A stretch of 64,000 nt of DNA, from NCBI RefSeq assembly GCF_020410765.1, contig NZ_CP084541.1, positions 5,165,001 to 5,229,000 on the forward strand. Reading direction: 5' to 3'. Below, one piece after another: positions 17,038 through 24,223 of this stretch. This DNA comes from Streptomyces marincola (GTDB lineage Bacteria; Actinomycetota; Actinomycetes; Streptomycetales; Streptomycetaceae). The first letter of the stretch is position 1, and the number at the start of each line of letters is the position of its first letter. The notes beneath the pieces were generated by a model. It was not told where the DNA came from and searched no databases. It saw only the letters and a list, made by a program, of their open reading frames with translations. A program made the position numbers and the translations under genes.

Positions 17038-18012
17038 GTGGGCAGGGCGAGGACCGCCGACGTGGGCGAGCTGGTGGAGCGGGCGCGCGCGGGCGCCCCC
17101 CGGGCCGTGGCCCGGCTGATCTCGCTGGTCGAGAACGCGGCGCCGCAGCTGCGCGAGGTCATGGCGGCGCTCGCGCCGCACACCGGCCACGCCTACGTCG
17201 TGGGCATCACGGGCGCGCCCGGGGTCGGCAAGTCCACCTCGACGTCCGCGCTCGTGACCGCGTACCGCAGGGCGGGCAGGCGGGTCGGGGTGCTCGCGGT
17301 CGACCCCTCGTCGCCGTTCTCCGGCGGCGCCCTGCTCGGCGACCGCATCCGGATGTCGGAGCACGCCTGCGACCCCGGCGTCTACATCAGGTCGATGGCC
17401 ACGCGCGGCCACCTGGGCGGGCTGGCCTGGGCGGCGCCGCAGGCCGTCCGCGTGCTGGACGCGGCCGGGTGCGACGTGGTGCTGGTGGAGACGGTGGGGG
17501 TGGGGCAGTCGGAGGTGGAGATCGCCGCCCAGGCCGACACGACGGCGGTGCTCGTGGCGCCGGGCATGGGCGACGGGGTCCAAGCGGCGAAGGCCGGCAT
17601 CCTGGAGGTCGGTGACGTCTTCGTGGTCAACAAGGCGGACCGGGACGGCGCCGACGCGACCGTCCGCGAGCTGAACCACATGCTGGGCCTCGGGGAGGCC
17701 CGGGCCCCAGGGGACTGGCGGCCCACGATCGTGCGCACGGTCGCCGCGCGCGGTGAGGGCCTGGACGACGTGGTCGAGGCGCTTGAGGGGCACCGGGCGT
17801 GGCTGGCCGCGCACGGCCGCCTCGCCGAACGCCGCACCCGCCGCGCCGCGCGCGAGGTCGAGGCCATCGCGGTGACCGCGCTCCGCGCGCGCATCGCCGA
17901 CCTGCGCGGCGACCGCAGGCTGGTCGCGCTGGCGGAACGCATCGCCGCCGGAACGCTCGACCCCTACGCGGCGGCCGACGAGCTGGTCGCGGGCCTGACC
18001 GGCGGCGCCTGA
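17038..18012 (+). CDS. meaB: MeaB-type GTPase chaperone of acyl-CoA mutases
   Basis: The 324-residue P-loop GTPase shows Walker A GAPGVGKST, GDRIRM, ETVGVGQSE and NKAD, the MeaB/ArgK pattern (old name LAO/AO transport ATPase). MeaB gates delivery of adenosylcobalamin to, and protects, methylmalonyl- or isobutyryl-CoA mutases. The GTG at 17038 follows CAGGAGGGA at good spacing. The neighbours mce and thiolase, and icmA 10 kb away, fit the role. The C-terminal dimerisation helices (ALRARIADLRGDRRLVAL) are present. Confidence 0.92.
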   Translation: MGRARTADVGELVERARAGAPRAVARLISLVENAAPQLREVMAALAPHTGHAYVVGITGAPGVGKSTSTSALVTAYRRAGRRVGVLAVDPSSPFSGGALLGDRIRMSEHACDPGVYIRSMATRGHLGGLAWAAPQAVRVLDAAGCDVVLVETVGVGQSEVEIAAQADTTAVLVAPGMGDGVQAAKAGILEVGDVFVVNKADRDGADATVRELNHMLGLGEARAPGDWRPTIVRTVAARGEGLDDVVEALEGHRAWLAAHGRLAERRTRRAAREVEAIAVTALRARIADLRGDRRLVALAERIAAGTLDPYAAADELVAGLTGGA

Positions 18013-18051
18013 GCCGGGCGCGCCCGGCGCGCCGCGGCCCGGGAAAGCGCA

Positions 18052-18100
18052 CCGCCCCTTCCGGGCCGGGGCCGGAAGGGGCGGAGCCGGAAGGGGCGGA
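18052..18100. terminator. Hairpin with duplicated 3' arm
   Basis: CCGCCCCTTCCGG (18052-18064) pairs perfectly with CCGGAAGGGGCGG (18072-18084). A 15-bp unit GCCGGAAGGGGCGGA is tandemly duplicated at 18071-18085 and 18086-18100, so two alternative stems are possible. It lies between convergent meaB and the PepSY gene. Confidence 0.7.
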
Positions 18101-18146
18101 GCCGGTGCCGCCGGGCGGCGGTGCTCACGGCGAGTCGGTGCGGGGC

Positions 18147-19001
18147 TCAGCGGTCGTCGCGGTCGTCGTCGCGGTCGTCGTCGTTGTCGTCCCGGTCGTC
18201 GTCGTCGTTGTCGTCCCGGTCGTCGTCGTCATCGTCGTCCCGGTCGTCCCGGTCGTCCCGGTCGTCGTCCCGGTCGTCCGCGTCGTCGTCGCCCCGGTCA
18301 CCGCGGTCGTCCCGGTCGTCCCAGTCGTCGTCGCCCCGGTCGTCGTCGCGGTCGTCCCGGTCGTCATCGTCGTCCTGCTCGCGGTCGGTGACGTTGCCCG
18401 TGCCCAGGTTGATCGACAGCTCGTGCTCGGCGCCGTCGCCGCCGCGCAGCTCAAGCTCCCAGTGGCCGTCGTCCACGTCCGCCTCGCGCAGCGTGGCGGA
18501 GGTCTGCTGCTCGGCGAGGCGGATCGCGCCCAGCACGTCGACCTCGGCGTTGCCCGAGCGCAGGCTCACGGCCACCCCGCGGTCGTCATCGTCGTCGTCC
18601 TTGTCGTGGCTGTCGAGCACCTCGCGGCCGTCCTCGCTGACGTGGACCTCGTACCACCGGTCGTCGTCACCGAAGATCTCGACCTCCCAGGCGCGGTGCC
18701 GGTCGCCGTCGTCATCGTCGTCGTCCAGCTCGATCTCGGTGACCACGCCGGGGCGTGCGGTCAGGGCCGAGTTCACCGCGCGCTCGGCGGCCGAGCCCCC
18801 GCCCGCGCCCTGCTCGTTCCGGTCGTCGCGGTCGTCGTTCCCGCCGCTCCCGCTGCCGCCGGCCTCGGCGACCGAGATCTGCTCCAGCGTGTTCGAAGCC
18901 TGCTCGCTGTCCCCGCCCGAGCCCATCGTGGCGCCGGCCAGGGTGCCGCCGCCCACCACGGCACCGGCGGCGACGATCGCGATGATGATGTTGCGCTTCA
19001 T
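18147..19001 (-). CDS. Exported PepSY-domain protein with Asp/Arg repeat tail
   Basis: The 284-residue protein has an N-terminal signal or anchor segment (KRNIIIAIVAAGAVVGGG). Two PepSY-like units follow: one around residues 70-132 with AERAVNSALTARPG...WEVEIFGDDDRWYEVHVSEDG, the other around 143-206 with VDVLGAIRLAEQQTSATL...WELELRGGDGAEHELSINLGTG. Residues 209-284 are almost only Asp and Arg (DDRDD-type repeats), with acidic runs also at 93-100 and 135-140. PepSY domains often bind or inhibit peptidases or sense cations outside the cell. GGGGAGGA precedes the ATG. It is divergent from the two-component genes, and phased CTGAAG repeats lie between them, so control by that system is likely. 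Confidence 0.8.
   Translation of the reverse strand: MKRNIIIAIVAAGAVVGGGTLAGATMGSGGDSEQASNTLEQISVAEAGGSGSGGNDDRDDRNEQGAGGGSAAERAVNSALTARPGVVTEIELDDDDDDGDRHRAWEVEIFGDDDRWYEVHVSEDGREVLDSHDKDDDDDDRGVAVSLRSGNAEVDVLGAIRLAEQQTSATLREADVDDGHWELELRGGDGAEHELSINLGTGNVTDREQDDDDDRDDRDDDRGDDDWDDRDDRGDRGDDDADDRDDDRDDRDDRDDDDDDDRDDNDDDDRDDNDDDRDDDRDDR
18150..18376 (-). repeat. Low-complexity Asp/Arg codon repeat
   Basis: About 225 bp consist of short units such as CGGTCGTC and CGTCGT on the plus strand, encoding GAC/GAT/CGG codons of the PepSY protein tail. Unit lengths vary, so slippage between strains is likely. Confidence 0.8.
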
Positions 19002-19062
19002 GAGGGTTCCTCCCCGTTGTCGGCTTCTGCCTGGTGACGAGTAAGACCATGCCGGATCGTTG

Positions 19063-19100
19063 CTGAAGGGACCCTGAAGGCACCTGAAGACTTCTTCAGG
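19063..19100. promoter_or_regulatory. Phased CTGAAG direct repeats plus inverted copy
   Basis: CTGAAGG occurs at 19063 and 19074 and CTGAAGA at 19084, spaced 11 and 10 bp. The last copy forms the inverted repeat CCTGAAGACTTCTTCAGG (19083-19100). This is helical-turn phasing typical of OmpR-family regulator sites. It ends 22 bp before the response-regulator ATG and lies about 60 bp upstream of the PepSY start, so it could control both. Confidence 0.65.
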
Positions 19101-19122
19101 AACGGTTTGCCAAGCTTGCTCC

Positions 19123-19791
19123 ATGCGCGTGCTGATTGTGGAGGACGAGAAGCGGCTGGCCCGGTCGCTCGCCCAGGGCCTGACGGCCGAGGGGTTCGCC
19201 GTTGATGTGGCCCATACCGGTACGGACGGGCTGCACCGGGCCACCGAGGGGTCCTACGACCTGCTGATCCTCGACATCATGCTGCCGGGCATGAACGGCT
19301 ACCGCGTCTGCGCCGCCCTGCGCGCCGCGGGCGACGAGACGCCCATCCTCATGCTCACCGCGAAGGACGGCGAGTACGACGAGGCCGAGGGGCTGGACAC
19401 CGGCGCCGACGACTACCTGACCAAGCCGTTCTCCTACGTGGTGCTCGTGGCCCGCGTCCGGGCGCTGCTGCGCCGGCGCGGCGGACGCGGGGCCTCGCCC
19501 GAACTGCGCGTGGGCGACCTGGTCGTGGACCGGGCGGCTCGCCGGGTGTCCCGGGCCGGGCTCGAAGTGGCGCTGACAGCGAAGGAGTTCACCGTGCTCG
19601 AATACCTGGCCGGCCGGGCCGGCGAGGTGGTCTCCAAGGCCGAGATCCTGGACCACGGCTGGGACTTCGCCTACGACGGCGACCCCAACATCGTCGAGGT
19701 GTACATCAGCGCGCTGCGCAGGAAGATCGGCCCCGGGCTGATCACCACCGTGCGCGGCGCGGGCTACCGGCTGGTGGCTCCCCGTGGCTAG
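19123..19791 (+). CDS. rapA1: OmpR-family response regulator (probable RapA1)
   Basis: The 222-residue protein has a receiver domain with phospho-acceptor Asp51 (LLILDIMLPG), acidic pocket EDE, Thr79 and Lys101 (TKPF), then an OmpR winged helix (LTAKEFTVLEYLAGRAG, GYRLV). Its 3' end overlaps the kinase gene by 8 nt. The position directly before the kinase and the MarR gene matches, from memory, S. coelicolor SCO5403-SCO5404-SCO5405 (RapA1/RapA2 then AbsC), a pair linked to actinorhodin control. The symbol rests on synteny, not on alignment. Confidence 0.85.
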   Translation: MRVLIVEDEKRLARSLAQGLTAEGFAVDVAHTGTDGLHRATEGSYDLLILDIMLPGMNGYRVCAALRAAGDETPILMLTAKDGEYDEAEGLDTGADDYLTKPFSYVVLVARVRALLRRRGGRGASPELRVGDLVVDRAARRVSRAGLEVALTAKEFTVLEYLAGRAGEVVSKAEILDHGWDFAYDGDPNIVEVYISALRRKIGPGLITTVRGAGYRLVAPRG

Positions 19792-21304
19792 CGTCCGGTC
19801 GAAGGCGGCGTTCGGCGCCACCGCGGTCGTGGCTGTCGCCCTGGTGGCCGCGGGGCTCATGATGCTCACGCTGCTGCGCGAGAACCTGGACGAGCAGGTG
19901 GCCGTCGACGCCGAGCTGGCCGGCCGCAGGGTGGCCGAGCAGCTGGCCACGGGCACCACGTTCCACGAACTCGACCTCGGCACCTCAGGACTCGTGCAGG
20001 TCGTCGACCGGGAGGGCGCCAGGACCCGCGCCATCACCGACGGGGTCGAGGAGATCCACGGCACCGGAAGCGACCGCGTCGAGGAGTCGCACCCGGAGCC
20101 CTCGCCCCCGCCCCCGGCCTCCGAGGAGCCCGCCCGGCAGCCCGGGGCCGACGGCGACGGCGATGACGGCGATGACGATGACGACGACGATGACGACGAT
20201 GACGACGACGAGGCCGGGCAGACCGAGGAGGAGGACGGGGACGGGCTGAGCCCGGGCGAGGTCGACGACCAGGTCGAGGTCGGCAACGGCTGGGCCGTGG
20301 TGGACGGCGAGCGCGGCGACTACCTGTTCGCCGAGGTCGAGGTCACCACGCCGGACGGCGAGGAGGCCGTCGCCTACGCCGGTGTCCCGCTGGACGTCGA
20401 GCAGGCCGCGCTGGACAGCGTCCGCACCTCGATGCTGGTCGCGGCGCCGCTGCTGCTCGCGGTCGTCGGCGGCGTGACGTGGCTGGTGACCCGCAGGGCG
20501 CTCGGCCCGGTCGAGGGCATCCGCCGGGAGATGGCGGCGATCACCCGGTCCGCCGACCTGTCCCGCCGCGTTCCCGAGCCGGCGACGCAGGACGAGATCG
20601 GCCGGCTCGCGGTCACCACGAACGAGACGCTCGCGGCCCTGGAGACGGCCGTGGAACGGCAGCGGCGGTTCGTCGCCGACGCCTCCCACGAGCTGCGCAG
20701 CCCGATCGCGTCGCTGCGCACCCAGCTCGAAGTCGGCGAGGCGCACCCGGAACTGCTCGACGTGCCGGGCGCGGTGAAGGACACGGTGCGCCTCCAGGCG
20801 CTGGCGGCCGACCTGCTGCTGCTCGCCCGGCTCGACGCGGGGGAGCGCCCGCAGGCCGGCGAGGTCGCCCTCGCCGAGCTGGTCACGGAGGAGCTGGAGC
20901 AGCGGCCCGCCGCCGACCCGCACCCGGTGCGCCCGGCGGAGCTGGCCGACGTGGCGGTCAGCGGCTCGCGCGGGCAGCTGTCGCGGGTGCTGGGGAACCT
21001 GGTGGACAACGCGCAGCGGCACGCGGTCACGGGGGTGCGGGTGTCGGTGCGCCGCGAGGGGGACGACGCGGTCGTCGAGGTCGCGGACGACGGGTCCGGG
21101 GTGCCCGAGGAGGACCGGGAGCGGATCTTCCAGCGGTTCGTGCGGCTGGACGACGCCCGCAGCCGCGACGACGGCGGCGCGGGCCTCGGCCTGGCCATCG
21201 CGCGGGACGTGGCCTCGCGGCACGGCGGTTCGCTGACGGTCGGGGCGGCCCCTGAGGGCGGGGCGCTGTTCGTCCTGCGGCTGCCCGTGCTCGCCGGCGC
21301 TTGA
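19784..21304 (+). CDS. rapA2: Sensor histidine kinase with Asp-rich sensor loop (probable RapA2)
   Basis: The 506-residue kinase has TM1 at about 9-30, an extracytoplasmic domain at 31-214 and TM2 at 215-236. HAMP (about 237-290), HisKA with catalytic His302 (VADASHELRSP), N box NLVDNAQRH and ATP lid GAGLGLAIARD follow. In the sensor domain, residues 123-142 are almost all Asp and are preceded by a Pro/Glu stretch. Such a loop should bind divalent cations or cationic peptides. The neighbouring PepSY protein is also Asp-rich. The GTG start at 19784 overlaps the regulator stop. The symbol is from synteny only. Confidence 0.85.
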   Translation: MASVRSKAAFGATAVVAVALVAAGLMMLTLLRENLDEQVAVDAELAGRRVAEQLATGTTFHELDLGTSGLVQVVDREGARTRAITDGVEEIHGTGSDRVEESHPEPSPPPPASEEPARQPGADGDGDDGDDDDDDDDDDDDDEAGQTEEEDGDGLSPGEVDDQVEVGNGWAVVDGERGDYLFAEVEVTTPDGEEAVAYAGVPLDVEQAALDSVRTSMLVAAPLLLAVVGGVTWLVTRRALGPVEGIRREMAAITRSADLSRRVPEPATQDEIGRLAVTTNETLAALETAVERQRRFVADASHELRSPIASLRTQLEVGEAHPELLDVPGAVKDTVRLQALAADLLLLARLDAGERPQAGEVALAELVTEELEQRPAADPHPVRPAELADVAVSGSRGQLSRVLGNLVDNAQRHAVTGVRVSVRREGDDAVVEVADDGSGVPEEDRERIFQRFVRLDDARSRDDGGAGLGLAIARDVASRHGGSLTVGAAPEGGALFVLRLPVLAGA

Positions 21305-21309
21305 CCGCT

Positions 21310-21343
21310 CGCGGGCCGGCCACCGTTCGCGGACCGGCCCGCG
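21310..21343. terminator. Hairpin between kinase and MarR genes
   Basis: CGCGGGCCGG (21310-21319) pairs with CCGGCCCGCG (21334-21343) between convergent genes; the 14-nt loop can form further pairs. Confidence 0.55.
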
Positions 21344-21353
21344 CCCGGCCGGG

Positions 21354-21827
21354 CTACCGGCCGCGCCGCGCGTGCAGGTGCTCGGCGACGGGGGCGAGCG
21401 AGCGGTGCAGGGCCGCGAGGTCCTCCGGGCTCAGCAGGTCGAGCAGGTGCCGCCGTACGGAGGCGACGTGGTGCGGCGCGACCTCCCGCATGGTGGTCCA
21501 GCCGTGTTCCGTGAGCACCGCGAACAGGCCCCGCTTGTCGGAGTCGCAGTGCTCGCGCCGCACGAGCCCGGCCTTCTCCATGCGGGTGATCTGGTGCGAG
21601 AGCCTGCTCTTGGACTGGAGCGTGGCCGCCGCCAGGTCGCTCATCCGCATGCGGTGCTCGTCCGACTCCGACAGGTTCACCAGGATCTCGTAGTCGTTCA
21701 TGGTCAGGCCGAACGGCTGGAGGTCCCGCTCCAGCTGGTGCGTGAGGAGCTTGCTGACCTCCAGGTGCGTGCGCCAGGCGCGTTGCTCGGCGTCACTGAG
21801 CCAGCGGGTCCCGGTGTCGGTGTCCAT
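21354..21827 (-). CDS. absC: MarR-family regulator (probable AbsC)
   Basis: The 157-residue winged-helix protein shows the MarR core LTMNDYEILVNLSESDEHRMRMSDLA and LSHQITRMEKAGLVRREHCDSDKRG. Its C-terminus is His-rich (HHVASVRRHLL, HRSLAPVAEHLHARRG), which would suit metal binding. In S. coelicolor the MarR gene after SCO5403/5404 is absC (SCO5405), a zinc-responsive regulator of antibiotic production; that match is from gene order. It is divergent from a DUF3817 membrane protein gene. A second MarR/DUF3817 pair occurs at 27296-28261. Confidence 0.8.
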   Translation of the reverse strand: MDTDTGTRWLSDAEQRAWRTHLEVSKLLTHQLERDLQPFGLTMNDYEILVNLSESDEHRMRMSDLAAATLQSKSRLSHQITRMEKAGLVRREHCDSDKRGLFAVLTEHGWTTMREVAPHHVASVRRHLLDLLSPEDLAALHRSLAPVAEHLHARRGR

Positions 21828-21903
21828 GTCCTGAACTGTAGCCAACGGCCGCCACCCGGCCGGAGTGATCGTCGCGGGGCTTGCGACAATGGAGCTGCTT
21901 GTG

Positions 21904-21919
21904 CATGCGTTCACATGCG
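21904..21919. promoter_or_regulatory. CATGCG direct repeat in MarR/DUF3817 divergent region
   Basis: CATGCG occurs at 21904 and 21914, 10 bp apart, in the 128-bp region between the MarR and DUF3817 genes. It could be a regulator site; support is weak. Confidence 0.25.
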
Positions 21920-21955
21920 CTGCCCCGCGTCCCTGCTCACGAAGGCGTACTTCCC

Positions 21956-22300
21956 ATGGACCTCAAGACCGTCTCCGCCCTGCGCCGACTCCGGCTGGTG
22001 TCCGCCCCCGAAGCGGTCTCCTTCCTGCTGCTCCTGGTCTGCTCGGTGCTGAAGCGGACCACCGACTTCAACGCCGTCCCGGTGATGGGCGCGGTGCACG
22101 GCTTCCTCTTCGTCGTCTACGTGCTGTTCTGGGCGGACGCCTGGAACCGCGCCAAGTGGCCGCTGAAGACGGCGGCCTTCTACTTCCTGATGTCCGTGCT
22201 GCCCGCCGGCGGCTTCTTCGCCGAGCGCCGGCTGCGCCGCGAGCAGGACGACGCGGCCATCGCGGCGCGCGCCCGGCGCGAGGGCGTGGTCAACGCCTGA
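21956..22300 (+). CDS. DUF3817 membrane protein
   Basis: The 114-residue protein has three hydrophobic segments and the DUF3817 landmarks: RLVSAPEAVSFLLLL, MGAVHGFLFVVYVLFWADAW and KWPLKTAAFYFLMSVLPAGGFFAERRL. The function of the family is unknown; it sits in the inner membrane. The basic C-terminal helix is cytoplasmic. It is divergent from the MarR gene. The next gene, cslA, starts 112 bp downstream. Confidence 0.85.
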   Translation: MDLKTVSALRRLRLVSAPEAVSFLLLLVCSVLKRTTDFNAVPVMGAVHGFLFVVYVLFWADAWNRAKWPLKTAAFYFLMSVLPAGGFFAERRLRREQDDAAIAARARREGVVNA

Positions 22301-22411
22301 CATCCGCCGGGGCGCCCTTCGCTCGCTCGGACCTCCCCGGGTCGACAGGGCCTGCGGCCTGACGTGTTGTTGATACGTCGGCTTTGAGGCTTTCGTCCGA
22401 AGGAGGGTGCC

Positions 22412-24223
22412 GTGCGGCTTGCGGGGTACGACTACGAGACGTTCAGCTGCCTGGCCGGGCCCCTCGCCGAACCCGAGCCCGGCTACCGGGTCCGCTACCG
22501 GACGCTGATCTCCCGCGAGCCGCACCGAATACGCGCCGTCCTGCTGATGACGCTTGCGCCGCTGCTCTCCGCGGTGCTGCTGATCTGGCTGGTCTGGCCG
22601 GGCCACTGGACCGACCGCGACCACGCGCCCTGGTGGCTGCTGGCGGCCGACGCCGTCATGCTCGGCTGCATCGGGCTCATCGAGGTCTTCCGCCTCGCCA
22701 ACGTCGTCTCCATCGCGCACGCCACGATGGTGGCCCGCGACCCGGTCCCCGTCGTCCCCGAGACCGGCACCCGCGTCGCGTTCCTCACCACCTACGTGCC
22801 CGGCAAGGAGCCGCTCGCAATGGTGCGGGCGACCCTGGAGGGCGCCGTGCGCCTCAGGCACCCCGGCCCGCTGGACGTCTGGCTGCTCGACGAGGGCGAC
22901 GACCCGGCCGCGCGCGAGCTGTGCGCCCGCCTGGGCGTGCGGCACTTCACGCGCCGCGGGGTGCCCGAGTGGAACCAGCCCGCGGGCCCGCACCGGGCCC
23001 GCACCAAGCACGGCAACTACAACGCGTGGCTCGCCGCCCACGGCGACGAGTACGACTACTTCGCGGCCGTCGACACCGACCACGTGCCGCTGCCCGACTA
23101 CCTGGAACGGATGCTCGGCTACTTCCGCGACCCGGACGTCGCCTTCGTCGTCGGCCCGCAGGTGTACGGCAACTACACCACGCCGGTCACCAAGGCGGCC
23201 GAGAGCCAGCAGTTCCTCTTCCACGCCCTGATCCAGCGGGCGGGCAACCGCTACGGCTCCGCGATGTTCGTCGGCACCAACAACGCCGTGCGGGTCTCCG
23301 CGGTCCGCGGCATCGGCGGCCTGGTCGACTCCGTCACCGAGGACATGGCCACGGGCTTCGAACTGCACCGCGCCGTCAACCCCGACACCGGCAGGCGCTG
23401 GCGCTCGGTCTACACGCCCGACGTGCTCGCCGTCGGCGAGGGACCCTCGACCTGGACCGACTTCTTCTCGCAGCAACTGCGCTGGTCCCGCGGCACCTAC
23501 GAGACGATCCTGCGCCAGTACGGCCGCGGCCCCCGCCGCCACAGCATGGGCGCCACGTTCAACTACTCGCTCATGCTCGCGTTCTACCCGATGGCCGCGA
23601 TCACCTGGGTGCTCGGCGCCCTCGGCTGCACCCTGTACCTGACCATCGGCGCCTCGGGAACGCAGGTCGCGTCGTCGGTGTGGATGATGCTCTACAGCGA
23701 CGTGGCCGCGCTCCAGATCGGCCTCTACCTGTGGAACCGGCGGCACAACGTCTCCCCGCACGAACCGGCCGGCTCCTCGGGCGCGGCGGGCATGATCATG
23801 TCGGCGCTGTCCGCGCCCGTCTACGCCAGGTCCCTGCTCGACGCCGTGCTGCGCCGCCGCTCGGCGTTCGTCGTCACGCCCAAGGGCGGCGAGGCGAGCC
23901 GCGACCGGCCCGCCACGTTCCGGCTGCACTTCTTCTGGGCCGGCCTCATCTGCTGCGCGTTCCTCGTCTCCGTCGCCGAGGGCCACACCCACGCCGCGAT
24001 GCGCACCTGGGCGCTGCTCGCCCTCGTGATCTGCCTGGCCCCCGTCACCGTCTGGTGGCTGGCGCGGCGCCGCGCCACCGGCGCGGCCGGCGGGCCCGAC
24101 GCGCCCGCCCCGCCGCCCGGCGGACCGGGGGAGCGGCCCGACCGCACCGATGACACCGACCGCACCGACACCGACCGCCCCGTCGCACCGCGACCAGGAA
24201 GCCCCGTGGGAGTTGAGGCATGA
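22412..24223 (+). CDS. cslA: Cellulose synthase-like glycosyltransferase CslA
   Basis: The 603-residue GT2 membrane enzyme has two N-terminal TM helices. Its processive glycosyltransferase core carries DTDHVP, TEDMATGFE and QQLRWSRGTYE, the D,D,D,QxxRW pattern, and further TM helices follow to about residue 570. CslA makes a beta-(1,4)-glucan at hyphal tips, acting with DivIVA and GlxA, and is needed for aerial growth and pellet formation. AGGAGGGTG precedes the GTG start. The last 40 residues are Pro/Asp-rich. The stop overlaps the glxA start by 4 nt (ATGA), the known operon arrangement. Confidence 0.94.
   Translation: MRLAGYDYETFSCLAGPLAEPEPGYRVRYRTLISREPHRIRAVLLMTLAPLLSAVLLIWLVWPGHWTDRDHAPWWLLAADAVMLGCIGLIEVFRLANVVSIAHATMVARDPVPVVPETGTRVAFLTTYVPGKEPLAMVRATLEGAVRLRHPGPLDVWLLDEGDDPAARELCARLGVRHFTRRGVPEWNQPAGPHRARTKHGNYNAWLAAHGDEYDYFAAVDTDHVPLPDYLERMLGYFRDPDVAFVVGPQVYGNYTTPVTKAAESQQFLFHALIQRAGNRYGSAMFVGTNNAVRVSAVRGIGGLVDSVTEDMATGFELHRAVNPDTGRRWRSVYTPDVLAVGEGPSTWTDFFSQQLRWSRGTYETILRQYGRGPRRHSMGATFNYSLMLAFYPMAAITWVLGALGCTLYLTIGASGTQVASSVWMMLYSDVAALQIGLYLWNRRHNVSPHEPAGSSGAAGMIMSALSAPVYARSLLDAVLRRRSAFVVTPKGGEASRDRPATFRLHFFWAGLICCAFLVSVAEGHTHAAMRTWALLALVICLAPVTVWWLARRRATGAAGGPDAPAPPPGGPGERPDRTDDTDRTDTDRPVAPRPGSPVGVEA

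Noticed and set aside
18150..18376. Possible CRISPR or satellite DNA
   Set aside because: The units are codon repeats inside an intact reading frame with a signal peptide and PepSY domains.
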